DNA from: an uncultured Alphaproteobacteria bacterium
GTDB taxonomy: Bacteria > Pseudomonadota > Alphaproteobacteria > RF32 > CAG-239
Assembly (NCBI GenBank): GCA_944391335.1
Contig: CALXTF010000011.1
Coordinates: 1 to 37,916 of the forward strand
Direction of reading: 5' to 3'
Length of the DNA stretch: 37,916 nucleotides
The notes below the pieces were generated by a model. The model had not been told where the DNA came from. It did no database searches and saw only the letters and a list, made by a program, of their open reading frames with translations. This document shows, piece by piece, positions 8,895-15,773 of the stretch; position 1 is the first letter of the stretch, and each line of letters starts with the position of its first letter. The position numbers and the translations under genes were made by a program.

Positions 8895-9010
8895 TCATAT
8901 ATATGAAAGAAATTATTATTCTATTATTATTGCCAAGTATTCAATAATGATAGATTATTTTATAAATCAAAGAGAATATACTTGGTATTCTTTATAAAAA
9001 TGTAATTATT

Positions 9011-9385
9011 ATGAATAATTCCGAAAAAATTGAAGAATTCGTGTCTCTAATGAGGAAAAGGGACTTCGTAAAACTAAAAGAGTTATTGGATGCAGGATTT
9101 GATCCAAACTCAGAGTATGAAGTTGAAGAAAGTTACAGCTATGATAATGGACTGATACATGGAACAGTAAAAGTGCCATATCAACTTTTGGATCTTTACC
9201 TATGTCAAAATTCTCCTGCTTTACAAAAGCTTTTACGTCATTATGGCGGAAAAACATGGGGTGAGCTTAATGAGGAAAAACGCCTCAAAGAGATTAGCGA
9301 AAGAAAAAAACGAGAAGACGAAGAAGAAGCTAGAAAATTGGCGGATTTGGCTGAGGTGGAAAAACTTATTAGTAATGCGGAGTAA
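9011..9385 (+). CDS. Small ankyrin-like protein
   Basis: This 124-residue cytosolic protein starts with a helix pair 'LMRKRDFVKLKELLDAGFDPN', which matches the core of one ankyrin repeat. 'LLDLYLCQNSPALQKLLRHYGG' resembles a second, degenerate repeat. Residues about 85-120 are highly charged (Lys/Glu) and likely form a single long helix or coiled coil. It is a single-gene unit with promoter-like sequence upstream and a perfect terminator directly after. The role is unknown; isolated ankyrin genes in host-associated alphaproteobacteria are often protein-binding accessories. Confidence 0.65.
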   Translation: MNNSEKIEEFVSLMRKRDFVKLKELLDAGFDPNSEYEVEESYSYDNGLIHGTVKVPYQLLDLYLCQNSPALQKLLRHYGGKTWGELNEEKRLKEISERKKREDEEEARKLADLAEVEKLISNAE

Positions 9386-9390
9386 AGATG

Positions 9391-9431
9391 AAAGTCCTGA
9401 AAATTGTGATAACAATTTTCAGGACTTTTTT
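9391..9431 (+). terminator. Perfect 17-bp terminator after the ankyrin-like gene
   Basis: Stem 9391-9407 pairs perfectly with 9412-9428 around the tetraloop GATA and is followed by T6. The 140-bp repeat begins at the last T of this tract. Confidence 0.93.
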
Positions 9432-9570
9432 ATGATTCGAACGTAACACTACCTGCGTAAGCAGGTAGATGTAGACATACCTGCCCAGCCGTTAGGTTCG
9501 CGAAGCCTTGGGGCAGGGAAAACGTAGTTCAAAACAGGTAATACCACTTGCGTTAGCTAGTGGAAGTTTA
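9431..9570 (+). mobile_element. 140-bp terminator-associated structured repeat, copy A
   Basis: The element runs from TATGATTCGAACG to AAGTTTA and has no ORF. Three hairpins can be drawn. H1 is CTACCTGC/GCAGGTAG with a GTAA loop. H2 has outer arms CCTGCCC/GGGCAGG and an inner arm AGGTT/AAGCCT with one wobble pair. H3 is CCACT/AGTGG plus GC/GC around GTTA. Its left end touches the T-tract of the preceding terminator, and its right end overlaps by four bases the start of the second 539-bp repeat. The ends are not inverted repeats and no target duplication is visible. The class is unknown; subterminal hairpins without duplication recall IS200/IS605-derived elements. Confidence 0.8.
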
Positions 9571-10104
9571 TGCCAACTTATATATGTAACTAAACAATTA
9601 TATGTGAATTAAATTATTTATAAACAATTTTAAAAGGTTACGTATATCGGCAAGTATTTTCAGGGCAACCTGATTAGAAACCGCGTGGCAAAAAATAAAA
9701 TGGACAGACATCCAATCATTCAAGTAGAGAGAGTCAATAGCAAGTGGTATCATTTTGATATCACCTTTAGAATCAATCTGAAGGCTATACTAAAGTTTAT
9801 AATCCTGCTCGCCATATCGGCTGGTGTTATTTTCGTTGGCTACTGGCTGATGAAAGGGCTGTTGCGCTTGCGGGATTGATATGGGAAGGTTTGTATTGGC
9901 TGAGCAGACAATGGCTTTGGCTCCTCGGTGCAGTAGTTTTGGCATTTCTGATTTGGGCTTTAACGAAAGTCAACTGGCGCAATATCAAAGTCGGAGCGAA
10001 TATATAGAAATATATTCTTCGGATTTTGGCTCTGATTGTGACTATCCTCTGCCTTATCTTTTGTTTCAGAAGTTGTAATAAAGAGGATAAGATCATTGAT
10101 GATG
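9567..10104 (+). repeat. 539-bp direct repeat, copy 2 (538 bp, damaged)
   Basis: This is the same segment as 5310-5848. It has lost one G of a GGGG run near 9859, which shifts the frame, and carries four substitutions, one turning a TGG codon into TAG near 10006. It ends after GATGATG at 10104, where unrelated GNAT coding sequence begins in the frame of the original protein. Confidence 0.95.
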
Positions 10105-10460
10105 AACTTTTTGCCAAAACCAAACGATTTTTGGAAGAACACTTAAACAAGGATTTGTTTATTTTTGCAGAATTTCAAGATAATATGATTGTTGCCACCT
10201 GTGGCTTATCCCTTCTTAAAACCTTACCGCAATGTTGCGATAATGGTGTTTACGGCTATGTTTGTAATGTTTTTACGCTGGAAAAATTCCGTTCTAAAGG
10301 AATACAAACCAATTTAATGGCTCATTTGATGGCTTTTGTAGAAAACAAGAAGATTAAAAGATTGCTTCTTTCTTCAGATAATCCAACAGCAATTCATATC
10401 TACCAAAAATTCGGCTTTAAGAAAGATGATTGGGGATATAAGTGGATGGCGATTTTTTGA
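9685..10460 (+). pseudogene. Chimeric pseudogene: repeat-borne membrane-protein start joined to a truncated GNAT acetyltransferase
   Basis: The 5' part is the damaged copy of the membrane-protein gene at 5428. After the frameshift it stops at 9879, and an in-frame TAG also interrupts the original frame. From 10105 the original frame continues as a GNAT domain: 'NVFTLEKFRSKGIQTNLM' (acetyl-CoA loop, here RxxGIQ), 'LLLSSDNPTAIHIYQKFGF' and 'WMAIF'. About the first 25-60 residues of a normal GNAT protein are missing, replaced by repeat sequence. A weak downstream TTG at 10026 could give a transmembrane-GNAT fusion of 144 residues, but the missing N-terminal helices make activity unlikely. Confidence 0.75.
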
Positions 10461-11008
10461 TGATTAGGGGATAAAAAGCTATCATCATATTCATCTTCTA
10501 AAACATTTTCCAAACTTCTTGATTTTATTAAATTATCTTTACATATTCTATACTGACATATCGCCAGAGAAAAGCAAGTACTTTTTAGGAAAATATTACT
10601 GGTTTTCAATGATTTAGGCTGTTTTTAGTTAAAAGTTTTGTCTTTTAGAATTTAAAATTTGTCTGAAAATACCAATTTTGTTATCTGCTTTAGGAGCATT
10701 TGATATTTCAGCTTGTGGCAATGGTTTTACATTATCAGCATTGGCATCAAATTTATCCATAAAGCAAATTAACTTTTCGTTAATATTCTAGTTTATGGGT
10801 GGACAGAAGCAAGCTCTTTTTTGTTAAAATCAATAACTTATATCTAAAAACAGCTTAATCCATAAAAATATGTTGATAAATTTGATGTGCGATATCCTAT
10901 TGAATTTTAATGGTAATTTCGGAGTGGTGGTAGCTCGGTGGTAGCTTGAGCCATAAAAAGGGGATAAAAACGCTATTTTTGAGTTGAATTTAATAGGCTA
11001 AATAAAAG
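10461..11008. other. Gene-poor stretch
   Basis: This region of about 550 bases between the GNAT pseudogene and tRNA-Thr holds no convincing gene apart from the short minus-strand ORF at 10629-10760, listed separately. A tandem 'GGTGGTAGCT' duplication lies near 10924-10946. Short minus-strand reading fragments such as 'KSRSLENVLEDEYDD' (about 10490-10540) may be remnants of lost genes. Confidence 0.4.
10629..10760 (-). CDS. Very short hypothetical protein (43 residues)
   Basis: An ATG at 10760 on the minus strand opens a frame starting MDKFDANADNVKPLPQAEI and ending '...RQILNSKRQNF'. Its composition is protein-like (few rare residues, hydrophilic), but no good ribosome-binding site precedes it and no family is recognised. 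It may be the end of a decayed gene rather than a functional small protein. Confidence 0.22.
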   Translation of the reverse strand: MDKFDANADNVKPLPQAEISNAPKADNKIGIFRQILNSKRQNF

Positions 11009-11034
11009 AAAAAGCCCTTGAAATTCAAGGGTTT
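11009..11034 (-). terminator. Terminator after tRNA-Thr
   Basis: On the minus strand, AACCCTTGAA and TTCAAGGGCTT pair and run into TTTTTCTTTT, directly downstream of the tRNA. Confidence 0.7.
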
Positions 11035-11040
11035 GGAAAC

Positions 11041-11116
11041 TGGTGCCGACACACGGACTCGAACCGCGGACCCACTGATTACAAATCAGTAGCTCTACCA
11101 ACTGAGCTATGTCGGC
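11041..11116 (-). tRNA. tRNA-Thr (anticodon UGU)
   Basis: The minus strand folds as a 76-base tRNA including an encoded CCA end. The acceptor stem is GCCGACA/TGTCGGC, the D-arm reads AGCTCAGTTGGTAGAGC, the anticodon stem ACTGA/TCAGT encloses loop TTTGTAA (anticodon TGT), and the T-arm contains GGTTCGAGTCC. It decodes ACA-type threonine codons, which are frequent in this AT-rich genome. Confidence 0.96.
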
Positions 11117-11170
11117 TTCAAAACTTTATCACTTATATACCTCCGCTTTGTGAAAGTCAATAATAATTTT

Positions 11171-11620
11171 TTATTTATTCGAAAATTGTTTATTAAATTT
11201 ATAAACAGACGCTTTTTGTTCTCTAATTTCTTTACATTCCATCGCTTTTTGTAAACTGCCGAGTTTAACTGCTTCTGTGTAAAGATTTATTTTATAATTA
11301 ATTTTTTTCATGTAATTGTCAAGTTGAAGCATTTGCCGTTCTAAATTCTTCTTTTGTTGCTTAAACATTTCCAAACGTTTAATAAGCGTACTATCTCCTT
11401 CTTTATTCCAATCAATATATTGTTTGATGTCTTTTAAAGACATGCCAACGCCTTTAAGACATTCTATAAGCTCTAACCAAATAATATCTTCATCAGAAAA
11501 AACTCTCAATCCAGAAAGGTTTTTGTGTACAAAGGGTAATAATCCTAGTTTTTCATAATAACGCAACGTGTATGTGGTCAAACCTGTTTTTTGAGCTGCT
11601 TGTCCAATAGAGTATCCCAT
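11171..11620 (-). CDS. MerR-family transcriptional regulator
   Basis: The 149-residue product begins with a canonical MerR helix-turn-helix and wing ('YSIGQAAQKTGLTTYTLRYYE', 'GLRVFSDEDI', 'GMSLKDIKQYI'; residues 2-72). A coiled-coil dimerisation helix spans about 85-125. There are no metal-binding cysteines of the MerR/CueR kind. The layout is like regulators of redox or aldehyde stress and multidrug efflux. It is transcribed away from the phosphoesterase gene at 11755, with 134 bases between; a link to the MATE gene beyond is only a guess. Confidence 0.85.
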   Translation of the reverse strand: MGYSIGQAAQKTGLTTYTLRYYEKLGLLPFVHKNLSGLRVFSDEDIIWLELIECLKGVGMSLKDIKQYIDWNKEGDSTLIKRLEMFKQQKKNLERQMLQLDNYMKKINYKINLYTEAVKLGSLQKAMECKEIREQKASVYKFNKQFSNK

Positions 11621-11754
11621 TAAATTTCTCCTTAACCTACCTTATTTATTATTAAATTCATTCCTTATTTCATCAAGATTGTTATAAAAATTGTTTATTA
11701 CTTGCCCTATGATAGATAATATGGTATTATAACATATCTTTTAGGAAAATTATA

Positions 11755-12747
11755 ATGAAATTTCTTATTTCAAAATCTGTATTTATAAAAATAAGCAAAA
11801 GCTTAATATTTAGTGGTTTGTTTTTCTTTGCCGTTCGCAGCATTGCCATAGAAGTATTTTTAATTCCTCCTGAAAATAATTATATTGTGCCTGCAGGACA
11901 AATAATGGAACCTCAAATTGAGAATTTTACATTTGCGGTTGCTAGTGATACAGGAGCTAAAAACGGGCCTATTGAACAAATCGTTAAAAATGCTCAAAAA
12001 CAAGGAAATAGTTTCCTTCTTTATTTAGGAGATTTAGTTCGTTATCGTAATATCAGCCATTTCCGTTGGATCATTTCTGAACTAGATGAAAAATTAGATT
12101 TTCCTTTCTATATGATACCAGGTAATCATGAAATTACAAATCGGTTTGGTCGAGACAATAAATATCTCTATAAAATGATTTTTGGTTCACCTTATTATTG
12201 GTTTTCTTATGGTAAAGTAATGTTTATCGGTTTAGATTCTTCCGAAGAAAAATATGATGAAAAACAGTTAAAATGGCTAGAGGATATTTTAATTAAAATA
12301 CGTCCTCATTTTAAATATTGTATTATTTATACTCATGTGCCGCCGACAAATAATATTTTATGGAAAAAGAAAATAAATATTGATCCTTCTGTAAAAAGAC
12401 TCGGTGATATTCTAAAAAACAACAAAATTGATTTACTTCTTGCCGGACATATTCATCAATATTCACAAACAACAATATGGGGAATTCCTCTGGTTACTTT
12501 AATGTCCTCAGGACAAAAAATCCGCTCGAATATTAATAAATACGGTTATGTTTCAATAGAAATAAATAAACAGGGTGTTAAATCAATTACACCTCATTAT
12601 TTGAAAGAAAATATAGATAATGAATATATTGAACTTTTAATTAGCAATATACTGGTGGATGATCGTTTTTTGGTCGTTTCTTTATCTTTATGCATCATAG
12701 GTTTTATTATGTTGATAATATCTGTTTTATTTTTGAGTGAGAGATAA
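11755..12747 (+). CDS. Membrane-anchored calcineurin-like phosphoesterase
   Basis: The 330-residue protein has an N-terminal membrane/signal segment (about residues 15-33), a metallophosphoesterase domain and a C-terminal membrane span (about 305-327). Metal-ligand motifs are in order: Asp65 in 'ASDTGAKNG' (where DxH is usual, so the His is missing), 'LYLGDLV' (Asp93), 'IPGNHEI' (123-126), 'YTHVPP' and 'LLAGHIHQY'. It therefore probably hydrolyses a phospho-mono- or diester outside the cytoplasmic membrane; the substrate is unknown. Its 3' end overlaps the convergent MATE gene by 21 bases. Confidence 0.85.
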   Translation: MKFLISKSVFIKISKSLIFSGLFFFAVRSIAIEVFLIPPENNYIVPAGQIMEPQIENFTFAVASDTGAKNGPIEQIVKNAQKQGNSFLLYLGDLVRYRNISHFRWIISELDEKLDFPFYMIPGNHEITNRFGRDNKYLYKMIFGSPYYWFSYGKVMFIGLDSSEEKYDEKQLKWLEDILIKIRPHFKYCIIYTHVPPTNNILWKKKINIDPSVKRLGDILKNNKIDLLLAGHIHQYSQTTIWGIPLVTLMSSGQKIRSNINKYGYVSIEINKQGVKSITPHYLKENIDNEYIELLISNILVDDRFLVVSLSLCIIGFIMLIISVLFLSER

Positions 12748-14100
12748 TCGATTATGCTGATATAAAGATTTAATTCGACGGATATTATAATAATATCCCA
12801 AGCTAACGACGATAGCTCCTCCAATCCAAGCAATTGGACTGGCATAACAAAGGCCAATATAACCGAATTTTGCGGCAAGATAAACAGCAGCAAATATTCT
12901 TAGACTTAGTTCAACCATACTCGAAATCATGGGAATGACCGCTTGCCCCATTCCTTGTAAACTGTTGCGAAAGATAAATATTTGTCCGAGAAAAAAATAA
13001 AATAAAATACTAATATGTAGATAAGTTTTAGCAATATCTATAACCTTGTGATGATCTTCAGAAACAAAAATAGCAATAATATTCGTGCCAAAGAAATACA
13101 TAATTAAAGCCAATAAAATACTTAAAGACAATGAAATCATTGAACATTGAAAAACACCGCGGCGAATCCGTCCAATAAGTTTAGCTCCGTAATTTTGAGC
13201 AACATATGTGGCCATGGCTACACCAAAAGAAACCATAGGTTGGGTGGCAAGTTGTTCAACGCGTAAAGCAGAAATAAACGCAGCAATGGTATCGGCGCCA
13301 AAAGTATTACAAACACTTTGAGTAATTGTAGTACTTAAAGCAATAATTGAAAACTGAATAGCCATAGGTAATGCAACAATTAAATGTTGTTTGCAAAAAT
13401 TCCAATTTAATTTCCAATCTTGTTTTCTTGGATGCAATAGAGGATATTTAAGTCCTATATACACCAGACAGCAAATGGCGGATACACTCATTGCGCAAAC
13501 TGTTCCTAAAGCAGATCCTTTTATTCCGAGTTTGAAATAATAAATAAAAATGACATTAAAAATTATGTTGAGTAAAGTTGTAAAAATAAGGAAATAAAGA
13601 GGGGTTTTGCTATCTCCCAACGCTCGCATAAAACCTGATAGTAAATTGAAAAAGATAATTATAATTACGCCATATGCGATGATACGCATAAAATTTTGGG
13701 CATCTTCCATAATTTCATCCGGAACATTCATCAACTTAAAAAGAGAATTAAGGAAAATCAACATAATAAAAGTCGCGGTTAAAGTAAAAATCGTACTAAG
13801 TATCGTTGCTGTGGTTACCGAACGACGCAACCCTCGATAATCATGGGCGCCAAAGCGTTGCGCGGTAATGACGGTTAATCCGTTTGTAAAACCGATACTA
13901 ACCATAACCAACATGAAAAATAAAGGAGTAGAGACGCCCACGGCAGCCAAAGCTTTAATACCAATCAAACGACCGACAATAATAATATCGGAAATACTGT
14001 ATAATTGTTGAAACAAATTACCGATTAATAATGGAATTGAGAATTTAATGATTAATTTAAGGGGAGTGCCCGAAGTCATATCCTGCATGATTTTCACCAC
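12727..14100 (-). CDS. MATE-family multidrug efflux transporter
   Basis: The 457-residue, very hydrophobic protein has about 12 predicted membrane spans and MATE-family features: N-terminal 'SIPLLIGNLFQQLYSISDIIIVGR', 'ALAAVGVSTPLFFMLV', 'GLTVITAQRFGA' and, in the second half, 'SFGVAMATYVAQNYGA'. MATE proteins export cationic drugs or metabolites using Na+ or H+ gradients. The 'LTVITAQRFGA...R' pattern fits the NorM/DinF-like group. The gene is convergent with the phosphoesterase and divergent from the ATPase gene at 14248. Confidence 0.92.
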   Translation of the reverse strand: MVKIMQDMTSGTPLKLIIKFSIPLLIGNLFQQLYSISDIIIVGRLIGIKALAAVGVSTPLFFMLVMVSIGFTNGLTVITAQRFGAHDYRGLRRSVTTATILSTIFTLTATFIMLIFLNSLFKLMNVPDEIMEDAQNFMRIIAYGVIIIIFFNLLSGFMRALGDSKTPLYFLIFTTLLNIIFNVIFIYYFKLGIKGSALGTVCAMSVSAICCLVYIGLKYPLLHPRKQDWKLNWNFCKQHLIVALPMAIQFSIIALSTTITQSVCNTFGADTIAAFISALRVEQLATQPMVSFGVAMATYVAQNYGAKLIGRIRRGVFQCSMISLSLSILLALIMYFFGTNIIAIFVSEDHHKVIDIAKTYLHISILFYFFLGQIFIFRNSLQGMGQAVIPMISSMVELSLRIFAAVYLAAKFGYIGLCYASPIAWIGGAIVVSLGYYYNIRRIKSLYQHNRLSLTQK

Positions 14101-14247
14101 TTTATTATACTTCGATTATGATGTAATGGGGTATAATCAATTTTAAAATATTGTCAATATGTATTTGTAATATAAAATTAATATAACATTTGTAAAAATA
14201 ATGTATATATAATATACATAATCAAAATTAAAACAGGAATATGTAAA

Positions 14248-15204
14248 ATGACATTAATAAATGATGAAGAATTTTCTGATTTATATGTTACCCCGCAAAA
14301 AGAGGCTTTTATATGGAGTAAAAAAACAGCGTATGGATTGCAGCCTGTCGTTTTTGACGATTATTCGGAATTTATAGAAGAAGTAGAAAATCGTTATGAA
14401 GGACAACCAAGTTATTTGGTCGTTTATAATGGATATAATTATCGTGTTGAAAGAACTGTTTCTCTTTACGGTGTTCAATATTGCATACGCAAAATGCCGT
14501 TATCGGTACCTGATTTTAATACTTTAGGTTTTCCACCTGTTATAGCCAAGCATTTATGTTCTTTAGGTCGTTCATCCGGTTTGTTATTAGTTTCCGGAGC
14601 GACAGGTTCGGGTAAAAGTACGACCATGGCATCTTTGCTCAAAACATTTTTAACAACGGAAGGAGGATATGCTTTTACGATTGAGAACCCTATTGAAATG
14701 CCTCTTGATGGAATTTATCGTTGTCCCAGCGGTGATTTTGGATTATGTAAACAAACTTCGGCACCTGGTGGAATGTGGGCAGAAGGGTTAAAAGCCGCTT
14801 TGCGTTCGGCTCCACGTTATATTTTGCTTGGTGAAATAAGAACTCCAGAAGTTGCTTGTCTTGCATTACAAGCGGCAATGTCCGGCCACTTAATATTTTC
14901 AACCATACATGCTAATAGTGTTCCCGATGCCGTAAACTCTTTAGTTAAATATGCCGCTTCCGGTGGAGTTAGCGAAGATATGGCTTATGAACTCGTTTCC
15001 GGAAGTTTGTTGGGTTGTATTCATCAAATATTGGTTGGTGTTCCCAAAATGTTAAAAGTAAGTAGTTTATTTACCAATCCAGATGTCACAAAACCGGATC
15101 AAGTTCGAGGGATTATTAAAAGCGGTAAGTTGAATTTTGCTACGGTTATGGAAGCTCAAAATATTAAAATGCTTAACGGAAAGCCATTATTTACAGAGAT
15201 ATAA
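14248..15204 (+). CDS. DotB/PilT-type secretion ATPase
   Basis: The 318-residue cytoplasmic protein is a GspE/PilT-superfamily hexameric ATPase. It has an N-terminal alpha/beta domain (1-95), Walker A GATGSGKST (117-125), an Asp-box-like 'TIENPIE', the Walker-B region 'YILLGEIR' with Glu196, and a His-box 'HLIFSTIHANS' (His221). Size and the ILLGEIR wording resemble PilT or the DotB/TraJ ATPases of type IVB secretion rather than full-length GspE/PilB. No other pilus or secretion gene lies in the window, so its partner complex is encoded elsewhere. Confidence 0.8.
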   Translation: MTLINDEEFSDLYVTPQKEAFIWSKKTAYGLQPVVFDDYSEFIEEVENRYEGQPSYLVVYNGYNYRVERTVSLYGVQYCIRKMPLSVPDFNTLGFPPVIAKHLCSLGRSSGLLLVSGATGSGKSTTMASLLKTFLTTEGGYAFTIENPIEMPLDGIYRCPSGDFGLCKQTSAPGGMWAEGLKAALRSAPRYILLGEIRTPEVACLALQAAMSGHLIFSTIHANSVPDAVNSLVKYAASGGVSEDMAYELVSGSLLGCIHQILVGVPKMLKVSSLFTNPDVTKPDQVRGIIKSGKLNFATVMEAQNIKMLNGKPLFTEI

Positions 15205-15244
15205 AAAAAATTATACCTTATAATAAAAAAGTAATACAAAATAA

Positions 15245-15273
15245 AAAACCTCGGTATAAGCCGAGGTTTTTTA
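15245..15273. terminator. Bidirectional terminator
   Basis: The perfect stem AAAACCTCGG/CCGAGGTTTT (15245-15254 with 15261-15270) is flanked by A and T tracts. It serves both the ATPase gene and the convergent gene at 15286. Confidence 0.88.
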
Positions 15274-15285
15274 TAGTTGTTATTG

Positions 15286-15747
15286 TTACCCGTTATTTCC
15301 TAAAAAGGAATCAACTCGATAACGAAAGTATTCGCTCAATGATGTTGGGTCAGAAATTTGATTTTGCAGATTATCCAATTTCTCATAACCAAAAGTAGAA
15401 CCATCATTGACTCTGACAAGAACAACACTAAGTGGTTGTGATAGATTATAAGTTTCGATGAAATTATATTCATCATCATCTTGGTAGTTAATTATAGAAA
15501 AAGTATATAGATTTTGATAATATTGATTATATATTTGTTCTATCAGTTCTATGGTTTGCGGACAAGCATAACAATCATCATTATTGTAAAAGACATAAAT
15601 TATGGAACGTTCATAAGTTGGATTTTCTTCTTCAAAATATTGTTCTATCGGTTCTGTTGGAGAGGATGTCCCTTCAAATTCCAGATTTTGTGCGTTTACA
15701 TTTACCGAAAACGGTATAGCCAATAAAAAACATATTAATTTTTTCAT
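15286..15747 (-). CDS. Periplasmic thioredoxin-fold protein (CxxC)
   Basis: The 153-residue product starts with a typical signal peptide (cleavage near residue 20, 'VNAQ'). After an acidic linker it has a thioredoxin-like strand 'IIYVFYNNDDCYAC' with the redox pair Cys59-Cys62, followed by a helix 'QTIELIEQIYNQY'. Later 'YNLSQPLSVVLVRVNDG' matches the cis-Pro strand of the fold. It resembles ArsF-like or nitroreductase-associated thioredoxin-like proteins. It probably handles disulfides in the periplasm; the partner is unknown. It lies 26 bases downstream of pepP on the same strand. Confidence 0.6.
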   Translation of the reverse strand: MKKLICFLLAIPFSVNVNAQNLEFEGTSSPTEPIEQYFEEENPTYERSIIYVFYNNDDCYACPQTIELIEQIYNQYYQNLYTFSIINYQDDDEYNFIETYNLSQPLSVVLVRVNDGSTFGYEKLDNLQNQISDPTSLSEYFRYRVDSFLGNNG

Positions 15748-15773
15748 ACTAAAATTCTCCGCTTAAAATTATA

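Noticed and set aside
9431-9570. The 140-bp repeat as an integron attC site (it contains GTTAGGC, which fits the GTTRRRY core)
   Set aside because: The core lies inside hairpin H2, not at the end, there is no matching RYYYAAC at the other end, and there is no integrase or head-to-tail cassette array.
9431-9570. The repeat as a group IIC intron, which also inserts after terminators
   Set aside because: No 5' GUGYG, no recognisable domain V and no reverse transcriptase; at 140 bp it is far too short. A remnant cannot be excluded.
10400-10609. Minus-strand frame overlapping the end of the GNAT pseudogene
   Set aside because: No ribosome-binding site, overlap with GNAT coding sequence and no protein-like conservation seen; at most a remnant.
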